Shown here piece after piece: positions 16,901-55,605 of a stretch of 64,000 nt of DNA. How positions within the stretch are numbered: the first letter of the stretch is position 1; every line of letters begins with the position of its first letter. The notes below the pieces were generated by a model. It had not been told where the DNA came from. It saw nothing but the letters and a program-made list of their open reading frames with translations, and did not search any database. The position numbers and the translations under genes are program-made. The stretch is from Hypomesus transpacificus (taxonomy: Eukaryota; Chordata; Actinopteri; Osmeriformes; Osmeridae), in assembly GCF_021917145.1 (NCBI RefSeq), contig NW_025813730.1:1-64000 (forward strand), read 5' to 3'.

Positions 16901-18307
16901 ACAACAGCCTAGATGTGTCAGATCCACGTCTTCGACCACAACACCACACCAAGCATGGCCATCAATACTGGGACGGTTCTTAGTATTGTGTTGTCATGGT
17001 TACGAAGTGGCAGCTTGACTTACCGAACACACTAGAACCCCCATAGCAACCCTCCCAACCCCCATAGCAATCGTCCAGCTCTCCAACACCATCCTTTTGG
17101 AAGCATAGGGGTCATAGAACAACAGGTTTCACTGGGCGAAACTGCGGTCTGTCACACACAGTTCAAACTATCAAACCTGACAGAGATAAACAACTAGGGA
17201 AGAAAGTGAGATGAGACGACATCACACATTTAGGATGGATGGATTCTGTTTGACCTAATTAAGTATTTGGGGTTTAGTTACAGTTGTGCATTTCTAATAA
17301 ACACTACCCATATATACTGTAACTATCTCTAAGTACCTATCCATCCACCATATGCCTAAAGCGAATCTCTGGCATGAAACTGTCATCTCTGAAAAATAAA
17401 GTTAATTAAGAGAACAGGTGTCCAGCCCTGGGAACTAACAGAGAATGTGTGTGTGTGTGTGTATGTGTGTGTGTAGGAGCAGCATTTACCCTGTCCAGTC
17501 TGACAGCGCCGGCCACTCTCAAAGGAAAACAGGTTCGAGTCATATCCATAGCGACGCAGGCACAGGTAGGGCCACCTGACGTCGTCACGGCGATGGGTGT
17601 GGAGGACCAGCTCGGCCTCGTTCAGCTCCATCACGCCGGCGCCCAGCTCATTACCATCATCATCCACGTTCACCACCTGACAGCACACAGCTCATTACCA
17701 TCATCATCCACGTTCACCACCTGACAGCACACAGCTCATTACCATCATCATCCACGTTCACCACCTGACAGCACACAGCTCATTACCATCATCATCCACG
17801 TTCACCACCTGACAGCACACAGCTCATTAGCATCATCATCCACGTTCACACCGAGACACACACAGAGACACACACACACACACAGAGACACACACCAAGA
17901 CACACACACACACACACTCGCATACAGACACACGTTGCAATTAAATAGTGACTAAGAATGAATCACTGTTAGGACTTAGTTAGCTACCAGGGTGGGGCTT
18001 CAACCTGAGCTAACACTAAGGCCTATATTGACATCATATTGATCACTCAAACATGTGAAATGGATCCAGAGAAGAAAAGAATATGAAGAATTCTGATGGT
18101 AACTGTTCACATAAAGTAACCATAGAGGCAGCCTAACACCACATTTAAGAATCAAAACATTCAATGTAGCACCTTATAACATCAGTTGATATCAACAAAT
18201 TCAATGTTATTTCTGTAGACACTGCACCAGCAGAGACCCACCTTAAATTTGGTTTGATGATTATCTGGGATTGACTGTTTCTCTGGACAGCTTAAGCAGC
18301 TACCCAT
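13972..18307 (-). CDS. frs2: FGF receptor substrate 2
   Basis: Membrane-anchored docking adaptor that binds FGF and neurotrophin receptors through its PTB domain and recruits Grb2 and Shp2. Coding exons on the minus strand: 18242-18307, 17490-17676, 16518-16658, 15903-16066, 13972-15114; the sum gives 566 residues with all phases consistent (human ~508). It starts MGSC, the N-myristoylation signal. The PTB domain runs from about residue 14 to 130 (VDDDGNELG, LCLRRYGYDSNLFSFESGRR, FAFKC). Tyrosine docking sites present: HTYVNT, LLDYENLP, HNYVNTENV (Grb2-type) and LNYIEVEME, ELYAFIDIERTA (Shp2-type). The Grb2 site corresponding to human Tyr306 is not found. It carries a Pro-rich and acidic insert plus three RPDTAH repeats. 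It is frs2 rather than frs3 mainly by its neighbour ptprb; the sequence shares features of both. Confidence 0.92.
15345..15412. repeat. Fragment of dispersed repeat with SINE-type tail
   Basis: Contains gtcgctttggataaaagtgt followed by ctgctaaatgaataaatg, the tail family shared with 2986-3020, 23560-23645, 31440-31503, 32030-32105 and 56895-56975. Lies in the last frs2 intron. Confidence 0.5.
15645..15897. repeat. GTGTGTG(A/T)TGCTAAG minisatellite in frs2 intron
   Basis: About fifteen imperfect copies of aaggtgtgtgtgatgct, starting only ~6-10 bases inside the intron after the donor of frs2 exon 4 (last exon base 15903). Confidence 0.85.
16182..16332 (+). repeat. tRNA-derived SINE, internally deleted
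   Basis: Head ggtggctgagcggttaggga and tail gtcgctctggataagagcgt / ctgctaaatgac match the SINE at 3500-3712, but the B-box part is missing. In an frs2 intron. Confidence 0.75.
16400..16545. repeat. 25-27-bp repeat containing the frs2 exon 3 donor
   Basis: Four copies of ctcacctgcagg (one as ctcacatgcagg) at 16436, 16461, 16486 and 16513, linked by (GT)n. The fourth is the real exon end plus splice donor (last exon base 16518); the other three are intronic copies carrying the same donor. Confidence 0.8.
17645..17930. repeat. 44-bp repeat containing the frs2 exon 2 acceptor, then CA-rich tract
   Basis: Units begin ctcattaccatcatcatcca at 17647, 17691, 17735, 17779 and (partial) 17823, exactly 44 bp apart. 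The first holds the true exon start and its AG (first exon base 17676); the others are upstream copies of the exon start plus acceptor. A CACACAGAGA tract follows to 17930. Confidence 0.88.
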
Positions 18308-20865
18308 GGCTGCTTCAGAGCTCCATCAGCTGCCTGTGATGACCAAGAGACCAGTTCAGTTCACCGTTTCACTGACTGGAACCAGAGGGCATCAACAAGG
18401 CAGGATATTGGGAGCGTGTGGATGGGCAAAGCCCAGTGGAAGAGACTTGCATTTGACTGCAGATGAAGAGGTGACTGCAGAGTTTGAATACTGAACTGAA
18501 TACATGACAAAGTTCACATCGGGATGTGTTTACTCCACTCAGCAGAGCGCTACTCACCTATTTTCAGCTACCAGTAACCCTGGTCCCATTCTCAGAAGCC
18601 TGGGGTCACTCATGCTCTGTTAGGGACAGAGCGTAGGCTGGAGAAGGAAAGTCTGACATTTCAAGCTGTGATTTGATTACATCATTGATTATGGATACTG
18701 ACTTGACTACTGAGAAACTCAACAGTTTGCCACAGACAGTTTCAATGTAACGACCACATATGGTAGGTAGGAAGGTTTTAAAAAGAGAACACAGAAAGGC
18801 TAGCTACTGCTTGTTTACAGAATTATTTACTTTGGCTAATCTAACCAACTAGGTTAGTTCAAGTTGAGTCGCTTACTAGCTATAATGGATGACTTGCTAG
18901 GGGTAGAAACCACATAACGTAAGTTAGCTAGTTTTAACAGTAGCTGGCTAAATGTTTGTTTTTTTACTCAAACCCGGTGAAGTTCAAATAAAATATACTA
19001 CTACACAAGCAGCGCCAACACATTAAATAAATACTCATGTTGTGGTAAACATTTCAAGCAGATGGCCAATTAGTAGAATCTGACAAGGTATGCCAGCTAG
19101 CTAGAAGACAACTTAATAGCAAGCTAATTGGCCAGCTAGCTGTCCGCTGCTTGAATAGAATAAGCTAATAGTTAGCTAGCTAATTAGCTCGCGCTAGCTA
19201 CTTTTCACAACAGGGTTTCACAAATACAATATAATACAGTAATATGTAATGCTTACGTGGCGCTGAAAAAACTTCTTCCACGCTTTCTTCCAAACTTTCC
19301 TAACGCAAAGTATACCAACTTGATGGTGAGCTATCTCATACGATGCTCATAAAAGAAGCAAGCTCGCTGTAGCCTGTTAGCTCAACTCAATCACCACCAT
19401 CTTTCCTCTGCGTTGCCAGAGCGCCAAAAAAACAATCACAACTTCTTTCAAAGCTAGCTACCGTACGAGTTCGCGAAAACAATAGAATAAAAACCGATAC
19501 CAATCCATGAATAATCCCTTAAGTTTCCATATGGGAACACATTTTTCGGTTAAATATTGTTTCTCCTTCCAAAAATCAAGTTTAGTTTTGTCGTTTTCTA
19601 AGTGGCTAACTTGCTTGGCTAAATCACAGCAACTTAGCTAAACTTCCGAGAGTTGGGGGAAGAAACTCCAATGTAGTAAATGTGTGGATCTTTGCGCAAG
19701 CGCGGGGACATGATACAATATAGCAGAGTTAGTAGAGTTACTTAATATAATAATAGATATGGATGTAAGTTAAATTAATTCGTTTACTTTATTGAAAGAC
19801 TCAAACAACATATTGGGAATAGAGTGAACTATACGATACTATGGTTTGGGTTATGATTCACAGAATCCGTCGTGCATTCCTTACAATTACTACCGCAGTC
19901 ATGTTTAGGCAGGTAAATAGATGTTTATGATAAGAAGACTACACACCGATACCATGAGACAATACCATACAGGAACTCTTATACACAAAGTAAAACCCAA
20001 AGGGTAAAAAATAAAACAAGTTTTTTTGTAATAAAATCTGCTCCTTGAAAAACTTTTAAGCAGGTTTTAAAGTATCGCCACCTACACAATATGTATCAAT
20101 GCTGTAGTAGTAGTGCTGTAGTAATATCCATACATTATATATATATATACGAGTTAAAACATAGTTTCAATTTTCTCAAAACTCGTGTAATTTTTTGTGT
20201 GATGTAAAAAAAACTAAAACGTATTATTTAGTCTGAGTGAGCCAGTTTTCTTATAATCATTTTAAATGCTGTGTACAAAAGCGCATTGTGAAAATATAAA
20301 GCATTTTTACACCCAAACATAAAAGAATGTAGCAAGTATATACAATTGTGTTACATTAAGAATTCTGTTATAATTAAATAATATAGTTTCTAATATAGAT
20401 TTCCCAGGTATTTCTGTTAAAAGTACAATAGGTAAAGATTTTTCAATAACAAATTAAAGTTTTATAGGGGACAAAACTTGTCCCATATAACATGTCCTTT
20501 TAACATATTGTGCAAGTTAATCAGACCCTCTGAGGGCTCAGGGCCAATGGGAATCGAAATTAATAATTTCCAGTAGCCCGCTACTGTCCAGCCAATCCCC
20601 TTCAATGAGCTTTCTTCCTTTAATCTGTAAAAATCACTGTCAATCAAACTCAAACTGGAGGAAAGCATGGGAAAATTGAGGGCTCTGTTTTTCAAATAAG
20701 AATATAGTTTATAATGTTACCTATTGGAGTTTTAACATTGGTCTTAAAAATAAAAATACAAATGGTAGAAAAATAAATTTGCCATATATCCCTGTAGTGT
20801 GAAACATGTTACAAACATGTGTCATGTTTAGATACTTTCTCCCCTTAGTAGTCCATATACAATCT
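18308..20865. other. frs2 5' region and ptprb 3' untranslated region
   Basis: No protein gene. The 18900-19200 part is rich in GCTAGCTA. Between the ptprb stop (20866) and the presumed frs2 promoter the DNA is AT-rich. The only AATAAA I see on the minus strand is at 19788-19793, which would end ptprb close to the frs2 promoter; an ATTAAA is near 20616. Confidence 0.45.
19257..19420 (-). other. frs2: Possible noncoding first exon of frs2
   Basis: A good donor (GTAAGC on the minus strand, GT at 19255-19256) sits upstream of the frs2 coding start. A plausible 3' splice site (ctcttggtcatcacag) lies about 20-30 bases before the ATG at 18307. Vertebrate FRS2 genes do have untranslated leader exons. 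A GC-rich patch (tttgcgcaagcgcggggac, near 19690) could be promoter. The upper limit of this exon is a guess. Confidence 0.3.
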
Positions 20866-47438
<26,573 letters not shown>

Positions 47439-48565
47439 TGCGGTCGCTGGTTTAAATCCGTCCGTTTAATAAATAAAACAAAAAATATTAAATATATTCC
47501 AACGTCGTATGTCATAATCAGTCTCTTGAACTGCAATTTATACTATGAGTAGGCTATCAGATCATGCCCGTAACCCCCGCTATGAACAAAGCCCTGCATT
47601 TCATTCTCTGTCAAATTGCGGAGAACTGTCGCAGGAACACCTCCGCCTCCCAGCTACAACCAGCCCGTACCAGCACCTGATTCAGGTGAGGTAGATGGCA
47701 AATACGCTTACATGATAATACGCATTGTGATCAATAACTGGTATCCATAATATCCATTACCAGGGACGCAGATGTCACAATTTCAGTAAAGGTTTAATAT
47801 GCGCTTCTCAGTTTAGATCAAATACACAAAGAGGTCTTGAAACTTTCCCTAGAGTGAGACAGTAGCACCTAGTCTCTCTGCTCCCCCAGACACCCCACCC
47901 TCTTTTCCTTCCTGCCTGCCTCGGACTTTCTCTGAAGACCAAAGCCAGAAGGGGGTTGCAGCTAGGGATGCAGCGATTAACCAATTTTACAATTAACCGC
48001 AATATAATTCGTCTTGGTTATGTAACCGTAAAGGAACAGTTACACTCAGTGTTTCTGTTCTCACTTTCAAAAAAAGGAGATTATGGTAGGCTACATTATT
48101 TTGCTATGAAAAACGGTTGCACAGTGAGGAAAATTAAACAAACATTGCCAGTTTTCAAACAGTTCTGGAGAAATCAGTTCCCTTTCAGTGCGCTTGCACA
48201 AAACCATGACGTTTTCTCCTGTTGTTGCTAGCATGACCTGATAGTATGTAGTTTATCATCGCCAACTTTCATAAGGTATTGCATGAGGTAAATTATGTGT
48301 TATTTGTTAGTTAAAGTTGGGGTTAGCTACCGGAAGTTGTTGACCTGGCTTACTCAACATGCGCTAGCCGGCTGCTTGAATTGCTTTTGTGATACTTTGA
48401 TGACATACGTCACAGATCTCAGTTACGCACTAGGATTTACTACTGAGAAGCACGCCTAGAAAAGTAGTTCAATTCATTAATTTACTAATAATAGATTACT
48501 ATGACGTAAACCACCAGTAATTGTCACCATGTAAAGAAGCCTTGATCATGGTAGACTGCACTTAC
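47439..48565. other. Spacer between ptprb exon 1 and the lectin-mucin exons
   Basis: AT-rich next to ptprb exon 1 (possible promoter). No convincing coding exon on either strand. No AATAAA on the minus strand near the mucin exon, which argues weakly against the mucin transcript ending here. Confidence 0.45.
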
Positions 48566-51500
48566 CAGGGGTGTGGTCGTCAGTTCAGTTGTTGTAGGTG
48601 GCAAAGTAGTTGTTGTGGGCAGAGTTGTGGTTGTTGTAGGTGAAGCCGTGGTTGTGGTGGGTGAAGCCGTGGTTGTGGTGGGTGAAGCCGTGGTTGTAGT
48701 GGGTGAAGCCGTGGTTGTGGTGGGTGAAGCAGTGGTTGTAGTGGGTGAAGCCGTGGTTGTGGTGGGTGAAGCAGTGGTTGTAGTGGGTGAAGCAGTGGTT
48801 GAAGTGGGTGAAGCTGTGGTTGTAGTGGGTGAAGCAGTGGTTGTAGTGGGTGAAGCTGTGGTTGTAGTGGGTGAAGCAGTGGTTGTAGTGGGTGAAGCAG
48901 TGATTGTAGTGGGTGAAGCAGTGGTTGTAGTGGGTGAAGCCGTGGTTGTGGTGGGTGAAGCAGTGGTTGTAGTGGGTGAAGCAGTGATTGTAGTGGGTGA
49001 AGCAGTAGTTGTAGTGGGTGAAGCTGTGGTTGATGTGGGTAGAGTTGTGGTTGTTGGGTTGGCTGTGGTAGTTGGGGCTCGTGTCGTTGTAGATGTGGTT
49101 TGAGCATTTGGGGTTGTGGGTGGAGTTAAAGTGATGGTAGATTGCGGTTTGGAAGTTTGTGAGATTGTGCTGGCTGCGTCTGGGGCTGTAGAGGATGTTC
49201 TAACTGTGTGTTTAACTGTATGTGTCAAAGTTGAAGCTGCAGAAGGAACGGAGGGAGAGGCAGTAGGAGAGGCAGTAGGAGAGGCAGTAGGAGAGGGCAG
49301 CAGGGCTGTAGCTGAAGGGGGAACTATGGTGGTTCTGGCCAGGGTTATGCCAGACGTAGTGGCAGAGTCAGAGGTCACATAGGAAACAGTGGCTGGACGA
49401 GAGGGAGAGACTGTAGCCGTGACATCTATTGGTAAAGTTAAAGATGCCGTTGCAGATGCATCTGCTGAGTCAATCTTGGTTTTGGGCCCTGAAGAGACTG
49501 CAGAGGTAGTGTTGGTGTCAGAGGAAATGTTGGTGTCAGAGGAAGTGTTGGTGTCAGAGGAAGTATTGGTGTCAGAGGAAGTGTTGGTGTCAGAGGAAAT
49601 GTTGGTGTCAGAGGAAGTGTGGGTGTCAGAGGAAGTGTTGGTGTCAGAGGAAGTGTTGGTGTCAGAGGAAATGTTGGTGTCAGAGGAAGTGTGGGTGTCA
49701 GAGGAAGTGTTGGTGTCAGAGGAAGTGTTGGTTACAGAGGAAATTTTGGTGTCAGAGGAAGTGTTGGTGTCAGAGGAAGTGTTGGTGTCAGAGGAACTGT
49801 TAGTTACAGAGGAAGTGTTGGTGTCAGAGGAAGTGTTGGTGTCAGAGGAACTGTTAGTTACAGAGGAAGTGTTGGTGTCAGAGGAAGTGTTGGTGTCAGA
49901 GGAAGTGTTGGTGTCAGAGGAAGTGTTGGGCCTTGAAGAAGAGCCTGCGGTGTCAGTGCTTGCTGCTGTGGACAGCTGTTTATCTATTTCAGGCCCAGTA
50001 GTGGTGGGCCGGTGTGCCGGCAGCGTCCTGTCTTCCCAGGCGTGCGTGGTGATGGCACCTGCTGATTGGTCCAAGTTGCCGTCCGTCGTGGACGAAGTGT
50101 TGCTAATGCCCGACCCGTCGGTGAAGCCACTCCAGGTTTCAGGATGGAGCCCTTCAGTCGCAGTCCTTTTCGTGCGGGTCAGGATAATGTTGTTTGTCCC
50201 GGTTGCGGCTTTATTGACAGACGGGCCAAGGGTTCTGGGTGTTGAGGTGGGTCCAGTCCTCTGCCTCCTTGTGCTGCAAGGCTGGGTGCTCAGGACTGTT
50301 ACTGGTGGTGTGGTTCGACCTGGATAAATGGAGAATAATTTACTTGAAATGTCGCGCAGCCTAACGATTGATCGAATACAAACATAACCATGATATTCTC
50401 TTGAAAAATCTATACCAAGCAATAAGCAATAGAGCCATAACAAGATCAACAACAAATAATTTCTACAATCGTACTGTTAAATCTTTGGGAGAATAGTATT
50501 GTTCCGTCGTTGTGACACCCCAAACCTAAATAGACTACTAGAATAGCCTGTATATGACGGTAACATCTTATTATTGGCTACCAAGGTTTGTATTGTATTA
50601 AAGTTAATTGGAAGTCATTGGGGAAAATAGTGCCAAGCCCCATTGAGGTGTGACAGTTCTTCAACAACAACAAAAATATATATAAACACTTTCAGGTCCA
50701 TCTAAATCAGAATCTGCAAATGTTCCTTGAACAGTCAGCTTTGACCGGATGGACACTGCTGACGTTCTTCCTGAGTGAGTGACTTGATAGAACGCTCCCA
50801 CAACAATGTGAAGGAAAGTCCGTATCTGGAGTGTCATCCGCTTTCCTCAAGTACATACTGTTCATTGGCATAACAGGACTAGACTTCAAGTTTATAGGCT
50901 TCCTGCAAACGTAGCCTAGGGTGATTTTGAAAAAAGCGAACCAAGAAACCCACCTTTTATCGAACACAAATCAGTAATTTGCTCCCTCCCTCCTGTATCG
51001 ACTTCATACTTTGTCCAATTCGAATATCTGGAGTCTGGTCGAATCACAACACGTATACCTTGTTTCTTTAGATACATTTGTTTTTCGGCTAATCCAACAG
51101 TTCCCTTCTCGTCGTAGCATTTCCAAGCAGGTGCGTCGTCGCAGTCACTGAGAGCGGCCAGGCGCGTGTGCATAGGTATCGTGCTGCTTGGATTGGCCCA
51201 CAGACACTTGGAGGACTGAACGTGCCACAACCTCATGTCCTTTGTCCATTCCCACTGTTGTACCAAGTTAGAACAGTTGCATTTACCAAGAACAATTGTC
51301 GTTTTGTGTGTTGTCAGACACAGTTTCTTAGGCATCTGCATAATAAGGAATCCAGCTGTAACACAAACGAGCTTAATTAGGAGGTGAATTGAGAACATGA
51401 TCATTATGCTATCTAGACCATCGTTTCAAATGGTCTACTTTATTTACTGTACACAGTAAGCTATATCAATAATACCATAAATTAAACACTAAGGTATGAA

Positions 51501-52005
51501 GGCTAGCCTGAGTTTAAATTTGGAATTGGGCTCTTAATTCGATTACATTTTTACTCCAAAGTAACTTAGCCTAACAGGGGTACTTCATACTGGTCTTTCA
51601 AAGATATTTCTTCGTTCAGATGTGAAATTATATGCCAACAACCGCAACAACAAAAAAATATAGTGCTACAATAAAGCTGCCTAATCTCGTGTTTTAGCCT
51701 AGTTATCGTAAAACACACCGGCCTAAACCGGTCGATAACATATTAGCGTGGACTACTATTAGTATAATCAACCTTTCATAACGTTCCATAATATTTTGAT
51801 TACAAAAAAATTATTTGCTTGACCCTTCACGAGCCCACAGATAAGGATGGACGCGTCAGTTTCCGTTGTTGATGATCTTCACCAGTTTATCATACGTTTA
51901 AAACCTTCAAGGTTAGCAAAGCAATGCCTTAAAAAAATGTATATGGAACTTACTCGTGGACGAGAATCGCAGGAACATAAATAGTACGATGAACAAATAA
52001 TCCAT
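48566..52005 (-). CDS. Lectin-mucin module: signal peptide, CysR/ricin-type lectin, Ser/Thr mucin
   Basis: Three minus-strand exons. 51954-52005 encodes MDYLFIVLFMFLRFSST, a signal peptide, phase 1. 50954-51355 encodes a ~130-residue Cys-rich domain (KKLCLTTHKTTIVLGKCNCS, QQWEWTKDMRLWHVQSSKCL, WKCYDEKG, DLCSIK) like the N-terminal CysR/ricin-B beta-trefoil of mannose-receptor-family proteins, phase 1. 48566-50319 encodes ~585 residues almost entirely Ser/Thr/Pro/Asp in two tandem arrays (SSDTNT and TTTTASP), phase 0. The total of 2208 nt keeps frame. There is no membrane segment or stop before the phase-0 donor GTAAGT, so the protein must continue. The next phase-0 acceptor I can see on this strand is ptprb exon 2 (47276). 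Either an alternative N-terminus of ptprb or a separate gene whose last exon I missed; intron retention would end it at 48524. Confidence 0.7.
48585..49055 (-). repeat. 21-bp coding minisatellite (TTTTASP), ~20 copies
   Basis: Unit gtggttgtagtgggtgaagc plus one base on the plus strand; each unit adds seven residues to the mucin domain. Point variants are mostly silent or conservative (gtg/gta, agt/att), and the frame is open throughout. Confidence 0.93.
49500..49930 (-). repeat. 18-bp coding minisatellite (SSDTNT), ~24 copies
   Basis: Unit gtgttggtgtcagaggaa on the plus strand, with variants giving SSDTHT, SSVTNS, SSDTNI. Longer blocks repeat (for example SSDTNTSSVTNS), so the array grew in steps of several units. 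Confidence 0.93.
50320..50953. other. Intron of the lectin-mucin gene
   Basis: Between lectin and mucin exons. No other feature recognised. The intron at 51356-51953 is likewise without recognisable features. Confidence 0.5.
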
Positions 52006-52914
52006 ATTTTGTTTGACAGTTTCTTGCTGCCGACAGGTTCTGATGAGCAGAGTTGAGGCGTAGGGGATGTGCGCCTTCTGGGAGGAAAGCATGCAGTGAC
52101 CAGAGCTTCCTTCTATTCAATTGTTTTTGAGGTTTCATAGTGGAGTAGACCCCTTAGTGGCACTCATACACATGGAACTACTCCTCTTTCGGAAATACCA
52201 AAGTATCACAGATGTTCAAGAGTTCAAAATGACCAAGCAGACGCATTGAGACAACAAGTCCTTGCGGGAAGACTTGAGTTTGTCTCTGTTCACACAGAAA
52301 TGACAAAAGGTTTTGTTTGACAATGAACAATGCAAACCGTTTATTAAAAAGAAAAAGTGTATCAAATATTTTAATTTCTTTCCACCATAAATACATTTAG
52401 CATTCTAAAATACAGTACACAGACATTAAGTATGTGTTAAGGTGTCCTTTATCACATTTTCAAATCCTTTTAATATCTATTAAAATATTACTGTAGAAAA
52501 TAAACTCTTTAGATTTGTCCATGCACCCTACAGTATCAGTCAGTCTTTTATGGTCTTGTCTATTGTCTCAATGTCACAAACAACTGCAATTTTGGAAAAC
52601 TAATGACATTACATACTGTGTTCAAATGAAGTGATACCATGAAGTTGAAATGTGATAATCAGCCTTTCAAACACTCAAATGGGATTCAAACTAAATATAA
52701 AAATGTTTAACGTTAAAATATTAACACGTTGTTTTGAAATAAGGTTCCAATAAACAAATATGTTTTAATCACTTTAGTTTTAAGATTATGATAGTTATAT
52801 TGGAATAGAGAATAATGTCTATCTAAATATTGAAAGTTTCAGTTCTGAGGATTTATGTGATAATGTCTTCATAGTGGTACTAGTGAAAGTGTAAAATCAC
52901 GATCTTATCTGATA

Positions 52915-53325
52915 GAAAGATAACAAACTGTTGATAACAAACTGTTGATAACAAACTGTTGATAACAAACTCACTCCGTCCTTGTGTTGCCCTGCAGAGC
53001 CACCATCTAGAAGACTCTGTGTTTGACCTGCAGAGCCACCATCTAGAAGACTCTGTGTTTGACCTGCAGAGCCACCATCTAGAAGACTCTGTGTTTGACC
53101 TGCAGAGCCACCATCTAGAAGACTCTGTGTTTGACCTGCAGAGCCACCATCTAGAAGACTCTGTGTTTGACCTGCAGAGCCACCATCTAGAAGACTCTGT
53201 GTTTGACCTGCAGAGCCACCATCTAGAAGACTCTGTGTTTGACCTGCAGAGCCACCATCTAGAAGACTCTGTGTTTGACCTGCAGAGCCACCATCTAGAA
53301 GACTCTGTGTTTGACCTCAGACCTG
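52915..53325. repeat. 36-bp minisatellite (agccaccatctagaagactc), 9 copies, plus short taacaaactgttga repeat
   Basis: Nine practically identical 36-bp units from about 52993 to 53320, preceded by 3-4 copies of a 15-bp ttgataacaaactgt unit at 52918-52970. The 36-bp unit is open on both strands because of its length only. Confidence 0.94.
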
Positions 53326-53999
53326 CACACAAACACAATCATACAACAAACATTTAGTGAAGACAAATATTCCCCCACATAGGCGAGCCTTCAGCATATG
53401 CTGGAAAACAACATTTTAAATGTTCGCATTCGTTAGAATAACGAATAAAATAAAGTTACTAAAAAGAATCCTGTTGGCCTGGAGTAGAATTTTTGTTGGT
53501 TGATAGAGCTAAACATTTACTTATTGTACTTTGAAAAAGTGTTCATTTTTCCACATGGATACACATTGTGTTTGTATTGGTACAGTTGTACTAAAATAAT
53601 ATAGAGGACTTTTCCCTGTGGGTAATAACAGATTCAGCCACTGTTTTTGGACAATTTAAACAGATCAAGTGACATGATTTTGATGAAGACTGACTTTTAA
53701 CAGGCCACTTCTAAACAGGCTTTGGGTTCCAGCATGACAAGGCTGACGAGGACAAGCCCCGACATGAAAACATCAAGAGTGGACCTATAGTTCTCTGAAG
53801 TTACTGTCATTCCTAATCGTGACCACAGTACCAGCCGAGACTCCTCGCGATCCAGCAGGATCAGCTGAGAACAGGACTGGTTCAGACGGGTTCTAAACTG
53901 GAAGTCCAGCGACACTTCAGGAACAGTCTTCTGCTGGCTCAGCTGAGCAAAGAGCCTTCCCTACCCAGAGTCCTAATCTCCAGACATGAGTTCTCTGTG

Positions 54000-54270
54000 G
54001 GACAGGGGCCCAAAACCAAACTAACCCCCCTGCTCTCTCCTTTCCTTTCCCTTCCTCACCCCCTGCCCCCCCGCCTCCCCCCCCCCCCCCCTTCCCTGAC
54101 ATCCTGTTCTAGTCGTGGGGAGGGAGGGAGACAGGACATCTCCTCCACCCTTCCACATCCTCCCTCCAGCAAACCTCCTCTCACCATACCTTCACCCCTC
54201 ACACAACCACAAACACAAACCCTCTCACACTGCTCCCAACCTCTCACTCTCCTCTCACCCACACACACAG
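54000..54270. repeat. C/T-rich tract with poly-C
   Basis: Low-complexity cccctccc sequence including a C run of about 15 bases at 54077-54091. Confidence 0.7.
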
Positions 54271-55134
54271 TCCTGACCTGCTCACCCTACCTGCTAGACC
54301 ATGCCAAGAAAACAATGTACTTTTTCATAAAAAGAGTATACAATATTAAGTATAAGTATTTGTCTCTATTTGGGTTCCAGAGGTCCACTTAAGAATATAA
54401 AAGGACACACACATGTCCTGTATCTGAAATAGCGTAGAGAAAATAACTATTAACCAGCATCAAACGCCAGCACTATGATGTCATCACTGTGGCTGATCTT
54501 ACAGGGTTTACACAGAACAAAGACTGTTGATGCCAACAGGTATCAGATTAGACAGTACTTTATCCATCCCAGACAGGGAAATTCAGAATGTATATCTGTC
54601 CGTCTGCCTGTCTATTCATCTGCCTGCTTGTTTTTTTTGTTGTCTGATATTCTGGCATTCTCTCTCCTCTCCCTTCCCTTTCCTGTCTGTCCTGGTCTGG
54701 TGGGCTACTTGCCAACAGCATCTCCGTCATCGTTGAATCCACTTCTCATCACAACCTTGACTTTAGTCGTAACCTTGACTTTAGTCGTAACTTTGACTCG
54801 GTCAGTTTAGTTTCCAACTGTTCACTCAATCACACCAGGCTCTGGTTATCCATGTGAGAAGATAGTAGTTTGTATCGTTTGTCTGATATAGATAAACCAG
54901 CATGACCAACCTGCTCTGTCAGGGTGTGGCTTGTCATGGTCCTCTCTGGCAGGCTGCTGAGAGGAATCCTCTCAACGTCCAGGGTGCCGTCACAGACAAA
55001 ACAACAAAAGTCAACACTTTAAATCCACCTTAGTCTACCCGCTTACCCAAATCAAATCTTGCAAATTACAGAGTGCTGAGACTTGTTTCACACAGGAGAT
55101 GGTGTTATGGTTTACAGAGAGATCCTGGTTAACA

Positions 55135-55605
55135 TGCTCCCACCCTCCAGGCCCCCACCCTCCAGGCTCCCACCCTCCAGGCTCCCTCCCTCCAGGCTCC
55201 CACCCTCCAGGCTCCCACCCTCCAGGCTCCCTCCCTCCAGGCTCCCTCCCTCCAGACACCCACCCTCCAGACCCCCACCCTCCAGGCCCCCTCCCTCCAG
55301 ACCCCCTCCCTCCAGACCCCCACCCTCCAGGCTCCCTCCCTCCAGGCTCCCTCCCTCCAGGCCCCCTCCCTCCAGACCCCCTCCCTCCAGACACCCACCC
55401 TCCAGGCTCCCTCCCTCCAGGCCCCCTCCCTCCAGGCTCCCACCCTCCAGGCTCCCTCCCTCCAGGCTCCCACCCTCCAGGCCCCCACCCTCCAGGCTCC
55501 CTCCCTCCAGGCCCCCTCCCTCCAGGCTCCCACCCTCCAGGCTCCCTCCCTCCAGGCTCCCTCCCTCCAGGCCCCCACCCTCCAGACACCCACCCCAGGC
55601 CCCCA
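55135..55605. repeat. 15-bp minisatellite (ccaccctccaggctc)
   Basis: About 31 units with two variable positions (ccacc/ccctc and ggctc/ggccc/gaccc/gacac). All six frames are partly open as a consequence. Confidence 0.94.

Noticed and set aside
48573..50327. Plus-strand Val/Gly/Glu frames (VVVVGEA, VSEEVL)
   Set aside because: Antisense of the mucin arrays; the minus strand has splice sites, a lectin exon and a signal peptide in phase.
53697..53930. Minus-strand frame ending in a hydrophobic stretch (VFMSGLVLVSLVML)
   Set aside because: Could be a relic exon, but I found no upstream exon, start or recognisable family, so not called as a gene.
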